From Natribaculum breve (lineage in GTDB: Archaea; Halobacteriota; Halobacteria; Halobacteriales; Natrialbaceae): 64,000 bases of DNA. A program made the translations under genes and the position numbers. Location of the stretch: the NCBI RefSeq assembly GCF_023008585.1, contig NZ_CP095390.1:2232001-2296000 (forward strand), given 5' to 3'. Positions 9,321 to 18,658 of this stretch are shown here, in pieces. Within the stretch, counting starts at the first letter, position 1. Each line of letters starts with the position of its first letter. The notes beneath the pieces are model-generated. The model did not search any database, was not told where the DNA came from, and saw only the letters and a program-made list of their open reading frames with translations.

Positions 9321-9827
9321 TCAGTGCGACTCGAGGTCGTCCCGGGTCGAGTCGTCGATCGTCGACCCGTCGTGCTCGAACTCGTCGAGTTCGTGGTCGT
9401 TCCGACGGCTCGCACGGGAGTTACCCATCCCGATGGTCTCGCGGGCGTTCGCCTGCGTGTCGGGATACTCCTGGGCGAGGTACGCGCCCAGGAGACCCCC
9501 GACTGCGGCCAGGCCGACGGTGTAGACGAACAGGACCGTCGCGGCGAACGCGAAGAAGAACGCGAAGACGGCGAACCCCTCGATCGGGAGGCCGCCGAGG
9601 CCGAAGCCGAAACCCAGCACGCCGAGGACGAAGACGCCGAGCAGGCCGAACGGGAGGTACATGAGCAGACCGGCGAGCGTGCCGGCGACGGTCCCGTCTC
9701 GGCCGTCCGGTCCCTCGAGAAAGCCCGAGAGCGCACCGCCGAGCAGCGGCGAGAAGGGGAGAAACGAGAGCACGATCCCGGCGACGGCACCGAGAACGGC
9801 GTTGACGAAGGTGTGGCGTCTACTCAT
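9321..9827 (-). CDS. DUF5518-type membrane protein
   Basis: 168 residues. Four hydrophobic helices lie in the first 125 residues, rich in Gly/Ala/Leu (for example AGIVLSFLPFSPLLGG and LAGLLMYLPFGLLGVF), followed by an acidic, polar tail. The layout matches small haloarchaeal DUF5518 membrane proteins, whose function is unknown. ATG 9827 is taken as the start; the very long reading upstream is antisense of the neighbour region. It converges with the FtsX permease, with only six bases between the genes. Confidence 0.75.
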   Translation of the reverse strand: MSRRHTFVNAVLGAVAGIVLSFLPFSPLLGGALSGFLEGPDGRDGTVAGTLAGLLMYLPFGLLGVFVLGVLGFGFGLGGLPIEGFAVFAFFFAFAATVLFVYTVGLAAVGGLLGAYLAQEYPDTQANARETIGMGNSRASRRNDHELDEFEHDGSTIDDSTRDDLESH

Positions 9828-9865
9828 AGGAGGTGTCACACGTCGAGGGCCCAAAAGCCCGAGGG

Positions 9866-10975
9866 TCAGGGGGAGTCGCTCGCTCGCGACGGCTCGTCGG
9901 CGCGTGTCTCGCTCGAGGCGTCGGCAGCGTCGACGGCGGCGTCGGGAACGCCGACGCGCTGGCCGGGCGAGCCGTCGAGGTCGGGGAGGTCCTCGCCGTT
10001 GACCTCGTCGGCCAGCAGCGAGACGGCCTCGACGAAGACGGCGACGACGAGCGGCCCGACGACGACGCCGATCGCGCCGAGCGTGAAGAGGCCGCCGGTG
10101 AAGCCGACGAAGTAGAGGCTGCCGGGGAGGCCGGCCGAACGGCGGGCAAGTCGCGGTCTGATGACGACGTCGGGGAGCCAGCCGATGAGGACGACGCCGA
10201 GGCCGCCGACGGCCACCGCGGCGACGGGTTCGCCGAGCGCGACGTGATAGAGCGCGATCGGGGCGACGAGCATCGTCGGGCCGACGATCGGCACGAACTG
10301 CAAGATGCCGGCGATCATCGCGAGCATGAGCGCCGCGTCGTAGCCCAGCAGCCGGAAGAACGGGTACGCAGCGACGGACGTCCCCACCGCCGTCGCCAGC
10401 TGGAGGACGTAGATGGCGTACAGCGTCGAGCGGGCGCGCCAGGCCAGCGCGTGGACGACGTCGCGGTACTCGTGTGGAACCGGGGCGATCGCCGCCCGGC
10501 CGGCCGCGTCGCCCTTGAGGAGGAGTCCGAAAAGCAGGAGGACGAACAGCGTGAACTTCACTGCTAACTCGGGTGCCGCCGTCGCGAGGCCCACCGAGAG
10601 GCTCCGTAGCTGGTCGATCAGCCACGCTCTGACCTCCGTCGCCTCGAGTGTCACCGTCGCGTCGGCGGCCGTGATCGTCAGTTCCGTCGGCAGGTCGCGG
10701 ACGATCGCGAGCAGTTCGTCCATCCGCAGGTAGAGCGTGACGACGATCGGCGAGACGACCGTGACCACCCCGGAAAAGCCGACGAACGTGGCGACGACGC
10801 CCGCCGTCCACTCGGAGAGACCGCGCCTGACGAGCCAGCCGTGGACCGGCAGGAGGACGTACGCGACGGTGAGCGCGAAGAGGATCGTCCCCAGCACCTT
10901 GAGCAGGATCGCACCCGTCACCACGCCGAGCGCGGCGACGACGCCCGCGAGGACGTACCGGCGATTGGCTGTCAC
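9866..10975 (-). CDS. AI-2E family transporter
   Basis: 369 residues. About seven or eight membrane helices, with the family-typical long region between the third and fourth and the motif ILQFVPIVGPTMLVAPIALY, followed by a hydrophilic acidic tail of about 50 residues. The family was named for autoinducer-2 export, but members also act as Na+/H+ antiporters, so the substrate here is open. It is divergent from the thiamine-type importer operon. Confidence 0.88.
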   Translation of the reverse strand: MTANRRYVLAGVVAALGVVTGAILLKVLGTILFALTVAYVLLPVHGWLVRRGLSEWTAGVVATFVGFSGVVTVVSPIVVTLYLRMDELLAIVRDLPTELTITAADATVTLEATEVRAWLIDQLRSLSVGLATAAPELAVKFTLFVLLLFGLLLKGDAAGRAAIAPVPHEYRDVVHALAWRARSTLYAIYVLQLATAVGTSVAAYPFFRLLGYDAALMLAMIAGILQFVPIVGPTMLVAPIALYHVALGEPVAAVAVGGLGVVLIGWLPDVVIRPRLARRSAGLPGSLYFVGFTGGLFTLGAIGVVVGPLVVAVFVEAVSLLADEVNGEDLPDLDGSPGQRVGVPDAAVDAADASSETRADEPSRASDSP

Positions 10976-11066
10976 AGGAGAGAGTCACGCTCGAGGATGA
11001 AAACTGTTCGCTTCGGCTGAAAGACGATCCACCGAACTTAAGACTACCCGGTGTAACAACCGCGTA

Positions 11067-12155
11067 ATGAACCGACGAACGGTGCTGCGAGCCGCCGGTG
11101 CTGGCGCCGCGGGCGTCACGCTCGCCGGCTGTCTGACTCGCAACGGTGACGAAAACGGGACGCCGGCGGAAGACGACGGTCCCCTCCGGATCGCGACGTA
11201 CACGTCCATGGTCGACGGCTACGACCCCGCCGGCCCGTGGCTCAAAGAAGCCTTCGAGGAGGAGCATCCGGACGCCGAACTCGAGTGGACCGTCCCCGAA
11301 GACGGAATGAACCTCTACGTCCAGCAGGCCCAGCAGGACGTCGAGGTCGACGCCGACCTCTACTTCGGACTCAACGTCGACGACCTCGTGCGCGTCGACG
11401 ACGAACTCGGCGAGGGGGCGCTGTTCCAGTCGCTCGATCGCGACCGCCTCGAGAACGCCGGCCGCGTCCGGGCCGACCTCGAGTTCGACGACCCGAGCGA
11501 CCGGGTCCTCCCCTACGATACGGGGTACATCAGCCTCGTCTACGACGAGAACGAGGTGGCCGAGCCGACGACGCTCGAGGACCTGGTCGACCCCGCCTAC
11601 GAGGGGACGCTGCTGGCCCAGAACGCCCAGCAGTCCGACCCGGGACGGGCGTTCATGCTCTGGACGATCGAGGCCTACGGCACCGACGGCTACCTCGAGT
11701 ACTGGCGCGAACTCGTGGAAAACGACGTGGACGTCCGCGGCGACTGGGACGCGGCGTACACCGCCTACCTCGAGGGCGAGCGGCCGATCGTCGTCTCCTA
11801 CTCGACCGACCAGGTGTTCGCCGTCGCCGACGACCTCGACCTCTCGCGCCACCAGGTCGCGTTCCCGAACGAGCAGGGCTACGCGAACCCCGAGGGGATG
11901 GCGATCTTCGAAGGTGCACAGACCGACCTCGCGTACGAGTTCGTCGACTTCGTCCTCTCGAGTGAGGCACAGGCGGAGATCGCGACGCGTAACGTCCAGT
12001 TCCCGGCTGTCGAGGCCGAGTACGTCGACCTCGAGGACAGTTTCACCGACTACGCCTTCGAACCGTCGGAGTCGGTGACGTTCAGCTACGACGACCTCCG
12101 TGGGAACATCGACGGCTGGACCGACGAGTGGTCGCGCGAGATCGTCGGTCGGTGA
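11067..12155 (+). CDS. thiamine-type ABC transporter substrate-binding lipoprotein
   Basis: 362 residues. A leader with NRR and a lipobox ending LAGC (Cys22) indicates a lipid-anchored binding protein outside the membrane. The rest is a type 2 periplasmic-binding fold of the thiamine/iron class; LRIATYTSMVDGYDPAGPWL and PYDTGYISLVYDEN resemble TbpA/ThiB. It is the first gene of a three-gene operon and its stop overlaps the permease start. The thiamine assignment comes from family resemblance and is not proven; iron or another small ligand is possible. No THI-box riboswitch is visible upstream. Confidence 0.82.
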   Translation: MNRRTVLRAAGAGAAGVTLAGCLTRNGDENGTPAEDDGPLRIATYTSMVDGYDPAGPWLKEAFEEEHPDAELEWTVPEDGMNLYVQQAQQDVEVDADLYFGLNVDDLVRVDDELGEGALFQSLDRDRLENAGRVRADLEFDDPSDRVLPYDTGYISLVYDENEVAEPTTLEDLVDPAYEGTLLAQNAQQSDPGRAFMLWTIEAYGTDGYLEYWRELVENDVDVRGDWDAAYTAYLEGERPIVVSYSTDQVFAVADDLDLSRHQVAFPNEQGYANPEGMAIFEGAQTDLAYEFVDFVLSSEAQAEIATRNVQFPAVEAEYVDLEDSFTDYAFEPSESVTFSYDDLRGNIDGWTDEWSREIVGR

Positions 12156-14017
12156 GCGTGTCGGCGAGCGATCGACTCGCCGGCGTTCGCGCGTGGCTCG
12201 CCGGACGCGCGCTCGTCCTGACGGCGCTCGCGACGGCCGCGGTACTCGTCGTGATGCTCTACGTCCCCGTCGGCGTCGTCTTCTCCGAGGCGCTGTTCGT
12301 CGGCGACCGACTCTCGATCGGGAACTTCCGGGCGGTGCTCACCGACCCGTTCTACCTCGGCGTCCTGGCACCGGTGTTCGCCGACCCGCTCGCGATCGGA
12401 ACCCACCTCGGCGCGCTCGTCGGCTGGCTCGCGTCGATCTCGGTGTCGCTCTCGCCTGCGTTCCCCTGGCTCGCACTCGAGGTGCCGGACGTTCGGCTGG
12501 GGCTGTTCGGCTTCACCGCCTACCAGGCGACTCTCTCGACGATCGCGAGCGTCGTCCTCGGTCTGCCGGCGGCGTACGTCCTCGCGAACTACGAGTTTCG
12601 CGGCCGACGGACGCTGCGCTCGCTTACCATCCTCCCGTTCGTCCTCCCGGGAATCATGGTCGCCGTCGGCTTCTACGCCACGTTCGGACGGACCGGCACG
12701 CTCAACTCGCTGCTCGGCCTCGCGGGACTCGGGCCCTACCCGTTTCTCGGCCGGTACCCGCTGGCCGTGGTGATCGTCGCCCACGCCTTCTACAACGCGC
12801 CGCTGGTCGCCCGGATCACCGTCGCCGCCTGGGAGAGCGTCGACGTCCGGACCGTCGAGACCGCCCGGTCGCTCGGCGCGAGCCCCCGACGAGCGTTCCG
12901 GGACGTGGTCGTCCCACAGCTCCTGCCGGCCGTCCTCACCGGCGCGTTGCTCACGTTCGTCTTTACGTTCATGACGTTCCCCATCGTCCTCGCGCTCGGC
13001 GGACTGCAACTGGCGACGGTCGAGGTCTGGGTCTACGACCGCATCCGGCGGCTCGCGTTCGCCGAAGCCGCAACGCTCGCCGTCCTCGAGACGATCGTCA
13101 CGCTGTCGGTCACCTACGCCTACCTCCGGTACGAGTCCGCACAGGCTGGGATGAGCCGTGCCGCCTCGCCACCGCCGCGCGAGCAACTGTTTCCCGACGT
13201 CCGAACCGCGCTCACCCCCCGTCGACTCGCCATCCTGGGGTACGGCGTCGTCGCTGCGATCGTCTTCGTCGGCCCGCTCGCGAGCCTGATCGTCGGCAGC
13301 GTCACCGACGGCAGCGGCTTCACGCTCCGGTACTACGCGTTCTTGCTCGAGCGGCAGGTCGAGGGAGCGTCGTTCCAGACCCGGCCGTGGCCGGCGATCC
13401 GCAACTCGCTTCTCTTCGGCGTCGCGACGCTCGCCGTCGCGCTCCCGATGGGCGTCGTGATCTCGGTGCTGACGGCTCGAGCGGGCCGACTCGGGACCGT
13501 CGTCGACGCCCTCGCGATGCTGCCGCTTGCGGTCAGCGGGATCGTCTTCGGCATCGGCCTGCTCCAGGGACTCGTCTTCGGCATCGCGCTGCCCGGCGGC
13601 TGGCGGCTGCAGGTGACGGGCGCGGTCGCCATCGTCGCCGCCCACGCCGTCGCCGCCTACCCATTCGTCACCCGGAACGTCTCGCCGCTGCTCGCCGACC
13701 TTGACCCCGCGATGGTCGAGTCCGCCCGCGCGCTCGGGGCAACCCGCGCTCGCGCGTTGCTCGACGTCGAACTGCCGCTAGTCGCGAGCGGCGTCGTCGC
13801 CGGCGCAGCGTTCGCGTTCGCCATCTCCATCGGCGAGTTCTCTTCGACGGTGATTTTGGCCGCCGGCAGCGAGACGTACACGATGCCCGTCGCCGTCGAG
13901 CGCTACCTCGGTCGCAGGCCCGGTCCCGCCATCGCCATGGGAACGCTCTTGCTCGTCGTCACGGCCGCGAGTTTCGTCGTCGTCGACCGCGTCGGCGGGA
14001 GGTTCGAACGTGACTGA
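12152..14017 (+). CDS. ABC transporter permease, fused double domain (ThiP-like)
   Basis: 621 residues from GTG 12152, which overlaps the upstream TGA in GTGA; an ATG at 12128 would overlap more and looks less likely. Two binding-protein-dependent permease domains are fused, about 12 helices in all. Each has an EAA-type loop (VETARSLGASPRRAFRDVV and VESARALGATRARALLDVE) that docks on the ATPase. This two-in-one layout is typical of ThiP and FbpB permeases. Its last bases overlap the start of the ATPase gene. Confidence 0.9.
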   Translation: MSVSASDRLAGVRAWLAGRALVLTALATAAVLVVMLYVPVGVVFSEALFVGDRLSIGNFRAVLTDPFYLGVLAPVFADPLAIGTHLGALVGWLASISVSLSPAFPWLALEVPDVRLGLFGFTAYQATLSTIASVVLGLPAAYVLANYEFRGRRTLRSLTILPFVLPGIMVAVGFYATFGRTGTLNSLLGLAGLGPYPFLGRYPLAVVIVAHAFYNAPLVARITVAAWESVDVRTVETARSLGASPRRAFRDVVVPQLLPAVLTGALLTFVFTFMTFPIVLALGGLQLATVEVWVYDRIRRLAFAEAATLAVLETIVTLSVTYAYLRYESAQAGMSRAASPPPREQLFPDVRTALTPRRLAILGYGVVAAIVFVGPLASLIVGSVTDGSGFTLRYYAFLLERQVEGASFQTRPWPAIRNSLLFGVATLAVALPMGVVISVLTARAGRLGTVVDALAMLPLAVSGIVFGIGLLQGLVFGIALPGGWRLQVTGAVAIVAAHAVAAYPFVTRNVSPLLADLDPAMVESARALGATRARALLDVELPLVASGVVAGAAFAFAISIGEFSSTVILAAGSETYTMPVAVERYLGRRPGPAIAMGTLLLVVTAASFVVVDRVGGRFERD

Positions 14018-15044
14018 CCTTGCCCTCGAGTCCGTCACGAAACGCTACGACGGGACGACCGCACTCGAGTCGATCGACCTCGAGATCCGCGACGGGGAGT
14101 TTTTCACCCTGGTCGGCCCCTCCGGCTGTGGGAAGACGACGACGCTGCGGGTGATCGCCGGCTTCGAGGAGCCCACCGAGGGGACGATCCGCTTCGACGG
14201 CCGGGAGACGACCGGCGTCCCACCCGAAGAGCGCGACGTCGGCGTCGTCTTCCAGAGTTACGCCCTGTTTCCGCACATGACCGTCGCCGAGAACGTCGGC
14301 TACGGGCTGCGCTTTCGCGACCCACCCGAGGGGACGAGCGAAGACGAACGGATCGCCGAGTTGCTCGAGCTCGTCGACCTGCCGGGGACCGAAGAGCGAG
14401 CGCCGACGGAGCTGTCGGGCGGCCAGCAACAGCGGGTCGCCCTGGCTCGAGCGCTCGCCCCCGAACCCAGCCTGCTGTTGCTCGACGAACCCATGAGCGC
14501 GCTCGACGCGCGCCTCCGGGAATCGCTTCGCAGACAGCTCAAACGCATCCAGTCGGACCTCGAGATCACGACCGTCTACGTCACCCACGACCAGGCGGAG
14601 GCGCTGGCGATCTCCGATCGCGTCGCCGTGATGTCCGACGGTCGGATCGAGCAGGTCGGCACACCCGAGGAGATCTACCGCGAGCCCGCCACGCGCTTCG
14701 TCGCCGAGTTCGTCGGCGACAACAACGTCTTCGAGGGCCGGGTGCTCGAGCGCGACGGCGAGGGGACGAGCGTCGACGTCGACGGCGACGTCTTCCGACT
14801 CCCGCCGCTCGAGACCGACGCCGACCGGCTCACCTTCTGTGTCCGTCCCGAGGCGCTCTCGCGGGCGGTCGAGGCGAACCGACTCGAGGTCGACGTCGAG
14901 ACGAGCGAGTTCCTCGGCGAGAGCGTCCGGGTGCACGGTCGCCGGAACGGCACGCCGATCGTCCTCCGGGTGAGCGATCCCCCTACAGGCGAGACGATCA
15001 CGGTCGGGTTCGATCCCGAAGCAGTCCACGTCGTCGACGGCTAA
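14010..15044 (+). CDS. ABC transporter ATP-binding protein (ThiQ/FbpC-like)
   Basis: 344 residues. Walker A GPSGCGKTT at 36-44, Q-loop FQSYALFPHMTV, signature LSGGQ at 135-139 and Walker B LLLLDEPMSALDAR. The C-terminal 100 residues form a TOBE-type regulatory domain. It is the last gene of the importer operon and overlaps the permease by eight bases. It energises import of thiamine or a similar ligand. Confidence 0.93.
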   Translation: MTDLALESVTKRYDGTTALESIDLEIRDGEFFTLVGPSGCGKTTTLRVIAGFEEPTEGTIRFDGRETTGVPPEERDVGVVFQSYALFPHMTVAENVGYGLRFRDPPEGTSEDERIAELLELVDLPGTEERAPTELSGGQQQRVALARALAPEPSLLLLDEPMSALDARLRESLRRQLKRIQSDLEITTVYVTHDQAEALAISDRVAVMSDGRIEQVGTPEEIYREPATRFVAEFVGDNNVFEGRVLERDGEGTSVDVDGDVFRLPPLETDADRLTFCVRPEALSRAVEANRLEVDVETSEFLGESVRVHGRRNGTPIVLRVSDPPTGETITVGFDPEAVHVVDG

Positions 15045-15178
15045 GGCGTCGACGGCCGACGTCTGTGCGTTCACGGCGGCGATTCCAGCGAACTGAGAAC
15101 GGGCGGCTCGACTGAAAGGCACTGGCGGTGAACCTCGAGGTAGCTTCGTCACCGAACCTCGTTCCGTCACAGATCACC

Positions 15179-15487
15179 ATGGACCGATACACCGCCATCA
15201 TCGCGCTCGCGAACACCACGACGCTCGTCGTCGGCGGACTGATCGTGCTGCTCGCTCACCGGGCGTTCCGTCGAACCGGCTCGTCGCCGCTTCGCGCGGT
15301 CGCCGTCGGGTTCGGATTCATCGTCACCGGCTCGCTTTTGGGCGGTCTCGTGCACCTCCTCGGCGAGAACGTCACACTCGGCGTCGCCGTCCAGAGTTCG
15401 TTCACCGCCGGTGGATTCCTCGTGCTGTGGTACTCGCTGTACACAGCCGAGTCGACGGCGACCACGATCAGACGGTCGACCGGCTGA
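15179..15487 (+). CDS. small three-helix membrane protein (DUF7521-like)
   Basis: 102 residues with hydrophobic segments at about 5-25, 38-60 and 66-88. It resembles a family of short haloarchaeal membrane proteins, often placed next to transcription regulators, with no known function; the DUF7521 label is from memory. ATG 15179 is chosen over a GTG 51 bases upstream because the first helix begins directly after it. It converges with the helicase gene. Confidence 0.65.
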   Translation: MDRYTAIIALANTTTLVVGGLIVLLAHRAFRRTGSSPLRAVAVGFGFIVTGSLLGGLVHLLGENVTLGVAVQSSFTAGGFLVLWYSLYTAESTATTIRRSTG

Positions 15488-15510
15488 GTCTAGCGCTCGA
15501 GACGGGCGTC

Positions 15511-17910
15511 TCACGACGACTCGAGTCGATCCCGGATTCGATCGAGACCGAACTCGAGCATGTCGGGGCTGACGGGCTGGAACGCCTCGCGTTCGTCGGC
15601 GGGCAGGTAGTCGCGAACGGAGTCCCAGCCGTCGCGAGCGTAGCGTTCGTCGAGCAGGACACGGACACCGACGTCCTCGGGGCCACGGATGACTCGTCCG
15701 GTCGCCTGCCTGGCCTTTCGCACCGCGGGAACGAGCAGGGCGTAGGCGAACCCCTCGCCGAACGCCTCGTCGTAGGCTCGCCGAACGGCCTCGGTCCGCG
15801 GACTCGAGGTGTTGACGATCGGAACGCCACAGACGACGGCCGCGTTGAGGCGATCGCCGCTGTAGTCGACGCCCTCCGTGAGCGTACCACGAAGGCTCGT
15901 CACCAGCACCTTCCCCTCGCCCGCGAAGAAGTCGTCTTTCAGCGACTCCGTGACCTCGTCGGCGCTCGACTCGTCGAGCAAGACGGGTTTGTCGACGCGC
16001 TCCTCGAGGACGCCCGCGGCCCACTCCGCCTCGCCGTAACTGGGCATCCCGACGAGGACGTTGCCGGGCACGCGGGCGACCTTCGCGATCGCGTCGGCGT
16101 AGTGAATCCGGGTCGGATTCTCCTCGCCGGGCCGTCCCCGGTTGTCGTAGGTGAACTTCGGCGCGGCGACGGCGAAGCTCTCGCGGTTCTCCGCTGGAAA
16201 GTGCAGGCCGTAGCGGCGCTCGACGACCGGACGGTCTTCCTCGCGTTCGACGTACTCGAGGCCCGTCACCTCGGCGAACGCCTCCATCGGCTCCAGGGTC
16301 GCGCTCATCAGGATGCCGCCGCCGAAAGCCGCCAGTCGCGAGCCGATCGCGTCGCTCGGCACGCAGTTGTGCAAGGCGAGGCGGGCGGTGTAGGCGCGTC
16401 GCCACGAGTCTGCGGGTTCGGTGTCGTCCCAGGTGCGCTCGAGTTCGATCTCGCGGAAGTAGTCGGTGTGGCCACACCGGTACCACTCCCCCAGGACGCG
16501 CCCGACGGCGGGGGTGGCTCTCGTCCGCTCTTCGTCTTCCGCCTCGTTCAAGATCCGTTCGACCACCGCGCCGACGTGTTCGGCCCGGACCCAGGCGACG
16601 TCGCCGTAGCCCGCCCCGTCGGCCCACTCGGAGAGGTCGTCGCGCGCGGGCGTCGCGGGATCGCGCAGCGGAATCTCGTCGTCCTCGAGGTCCGTGAGGG
16701 CCGACTGCCAGCCGCGGTGGGTGCGATCGAGGTAGGCCCGCACGCGACGGTCGAGTTCCTCGCGGAGGTCGCGGACGAACTGTCGGGTCCGCTCGAGTTC
16801 CTCGAAGGAGACGTCCGAATCGGCCAGTTCCGCCCGCACGAGTTCGGCGTCGGCGGTCATCGAACCGCCCTCGGCCCGTCGTCCCTCGCGTTCGAATTTG
16901 ATCGGCTGGATCACCCGCGAGAGTTCGGTCTCGGCGTCGCGCAACGTGGTGTCGGCGACGCCGTCGCTGACGAGGTCGCGGACGCGCGGCTCGAGCATGT
17001 GTGCCTCGTCACAGACGAGAAACGTCGAATCGTCGAGCAACGCAGCGGTGAACGCCGCGGTCGTCTGCGGGTCGAACGCGTGGTAGTAGTTGCCGATCAC
17101 GACCTCGGCGTGGCCCAGCAGCGCGCCCATCACCGAGTGGGGACAGGTGCCGTGGCGTGCCGACAGCGCCACGAGGTCCTCGGGCGTGACGAGTCCGGTT
17201 TCGGTGAAGTCGAAGGGGACCGCCTCGGCGGCGTCGCCGTCGCTTCCCTCGTCTGGCAGGTCCTCGAGGTACTGCGCGTAGAACGGACAGTACTCGATCT
17301 CGCTTCCGACCGCGCCGCCGTCACCGTACGCCGGCAGATCGGGCGGGTACGGCGTCGGTTCGCCGGCCGTCTCGAGAAAGCGCCCGCCGCCGCCCTGGCG
17401 GCCGCTGTCGGCGAGTCCGATCTGCTGGCTCCGTGCGTTCGCCGCGAGACTCCCCGTCGTCGTCTCGCCGCCCTCGCCGACCAGGTCACGGGTCCGGTCT
17501 CGCAGCGTCTCACAGCGGTCGTAGACGTTCCCGTCGTCGAAGTTCGCCGCTCTCTCGCGGTTGTACGGACAGACGTCGGCTTTCCCGACCAGCGTGAGTC
17601 CAGAAACCGGGTTCCAGCCGGTCGGCAGGTTCGCGTTGATCGTCTCGAGGTCGGCCTCGAACTGACGCAGTTGCTGTTTGACGCTCGTGAGCACGAACAC
17701 GCGCTCGAAGTCGGTCTCGGGGTCGCGCACGAGGTCGATGCCCGCGGTCAGGGCGATCATGGTCTTGCCCGTCCCGCAGGCACCCTCGATCACGGTGTAG
17801 CCGCCCTCGCGGGCAGTGTCGATGGCCGTCTCGATGCCGTCGACCTGCTCGTCGTAGGGCTCGTCGTGTCCGAAGACAGCGCGCCAGTCCGTCATTCCTG
17901 CCGTACTCAT
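15511..17910 (-). CDS. XPD/DinG-family ATP-dependent DNA helicase
   Basis: 799 residues. Superfamily 2 helicase: Walker A GACGTGKT at 43-50 and the DEAH box VCDEAHMLE. Four cysteines in the order VCPYNRE, YDRCETL, YCPFYAQ and TCPHSVM fit the iron-sulfur cluster domain of XPD/Rad3 helicases, and motif VI is seen as ATGRVIRGPEDVG. It probably unwinds DNA 5' to 3' in repair. ATG 17910 (MSTAGMTDWRAVFGHDEPY) is taken; the frame continues upstream without conserved residues. A very long plus-strand open frame here is only its antisense. Confidence 0.93.
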   Translation of the reverse strand: MSTAGMTDWRAVFGHDEPYDEQVDGIETAIDTAREGGYTVIEGACGTGKTMIALTAGIDLVRDPETDFERVFVLTSVKQQLRQFEADLETINANLPTGWNPVSGLTLVGKADVCPYNRERAANFDDGNVYDRCETLRDRTRDLVGEGGETTTGSLAANARSQQIGLADSGRQGGGGRFLETAGEPTPYPPDLPAYGDGGAVGSEIEYCPFYAQYLEDLPDEGSDGDAAEAVPFDFTETGLVTPEDLVALSARHGTCPHSVMGALLGHAEVVIGNYYHAFDPQTTAAFTAALLDDSTFLVCDEAHMLEPRVRDLVSDGVADTTLRDAETELSRVIQPIKFEREGRRAEGGSMTADAELVRAELADSDVSFEELERTRQFVRDLREELDRRVRAYLDRTHRGWQSALTDLEDDEIPLRDPATPARDDLSEWADGAGYGDVAWVRAEHVGAVVERILNEAEDEERTRATPAVGRVLGEWYRCGHTDYFREIELERTWDDTEPADSWRRAYTARLALHNCVPSDAIGSRLAAFGGGILMSATLEPMEAFAEVTGLEYVEREEDRPVVERRYGLHFPAENRESFAVAAPKFTYDNRGRPGEENPTRIHYADAIAKVARVPGNVLVGMPSYGEAEWAAGVLEERVDKPVLLDESSADEVTESLKDDFFAGEGKVLVTSLRGTLTEGVDYSGDRLNAAVVCGVPIVNTSSPRTEAVRRAYDEAFGEGFAYALLVPAVRKARQATGRVIRGPEDVGVRVLLDERYARDGWDSVRDYLPADEREAFQPVSPDMLEFGLDRIRDRLESS

Positions 17911-18075
17911 CGTCGGTCGGTCATAGGGTTGACGGACGACACTGGCCCCGCTTTCGGATATAAACCTGCGGTCGTCGGTGGAAAAATACGCTACCGATCG
18001 GAAGCCGATCGGAAGATTCGGCGAGAGTGCGATCGGCGACACCTCGAGCGACCACCGATCGCTGCCTACGGCGGA

Positions 18076-18519
18076 TTATGCGCTCTCGTTCCCGGTCTCG
18101 TTACCGTCGGTTTCGTTACCGTCGGTCTCGTTACCGCCGTCACCCTCGAACTCCTGGAAGAGCGTACACCAGCCCTGCGGATCGATCAGTCCCTCGACTT
18201 CGACGCAGGCACCCATGCCGTCGTCGTTCTGGTCTGGGACGTAGAAACGACAGTTCTCACAGGCTTCGCCGCCGCTAGGTTCCTCTTGGTACTGGACGTC
18301 GCCCTGCGCCAGGAGGTCGGCACCGGGATCGTACTCCGTTCCGTCCAGCGCGGTCGCGCCCTCGTACTCCGACGGGACCTCGCCGTCGCCGCCGCCGCCG
18401 TCGCCACCGTCGCCACCGTCGCCGTTCCCGTTACCGCCACAGCCGGCGAGTCCGACGACGGCAGTCGCACCGGTCAACTGGAGGAAGCGTCGCCGCTCTT
18501 TCGATAGCTCGTTGGGCAT
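18076..18519 (-). CDS. high-potential iron-sulfur protein (HiPIP), Tat-type lipoprotein
   Basis: 147 residues. ERRRFLQLTGATAVVGLAGC combines a twin-arginine motif with a lipobox (Cys27), followed by a Gly/Asp linker. Four cysteines at 87, 90, 105 and 118 (CENC, then GAC, then GWC) have the spacing of the HiPIP [4Fe-4S] domain. The end repeats G-N-E-T, possible glycosylation sites. It should be an electron carrier on the cell surface. ATG 18519 is chosen because the leader starts there; a start at 18540 is possible. It has a TATA-like TTTAAA about 25 bases upstream and an inverted repeat behind that. Confidence 0.82.
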   Translation of the reverse strand: MPNELSKERRRFLQLTGATAVVGLAGCGGNGNGDGGDGGDGGGGDGEVPSEYEGATALDGTEYDPGADLLAQGDVQYQEEPSGGEACENCRFYVPDQNDDGMGACVEVEGLIDPQGWCTLFQEFEGDGGNETDGNETDGNETGNESA

Positions 18520-18562
18520 CGTCTGTACGTTACAGATCATGAAGTTTAAAAGGGGGCCCTAC

Positions 18563-18581
18563 GTTCTCAGCGGTTGAGAAC
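18563..18581. promoter_or_regulatory. inverted repeat, candidate operator of the HiPIP gene
   Basis: GTTCTCA (18563-18569) and TGAGAAC (18575-18581) are perfect 7-base arms around a 5-base centre. The site lies just upstream of the TTTAAA box (18544-18549) that would drive the leftward HiPIP gene, the place of an activator or repressor site. It is also 78 bases before the rightward DUF1684 gene. Confidence 0.4.
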
Positions 18582-18658
18582 ATCCTGACGGCTTCTTGAA
18601 GCGTACCGAAGCACACTGGAAACACAACGCCTTCACCTCGCGAGCGACAACCTCGAGT

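Noticed and set aside
10976..11066. TPP (THI-box) riboswitch before the thiamine-type importer
   Set aside because: The 90 bases upstream lack the conserved CUGAGA and the second conserved core.
9321..11852. 843-residue minus-strand frame joining the DUF5518-type protein to upstream sequence
   Set aside because: The upstream part is antisense to the substrate-binding protein and overlaps the AI-2E gene; ATG 9827 gives a complete membrane protein.
15427..18507. 1026-residue open frame on the plus strand
   Set aside because: It is antisense to the helicase and the HiPIP gene, which have clear catalytic motifs. Long antisense frames are common at this GC content.
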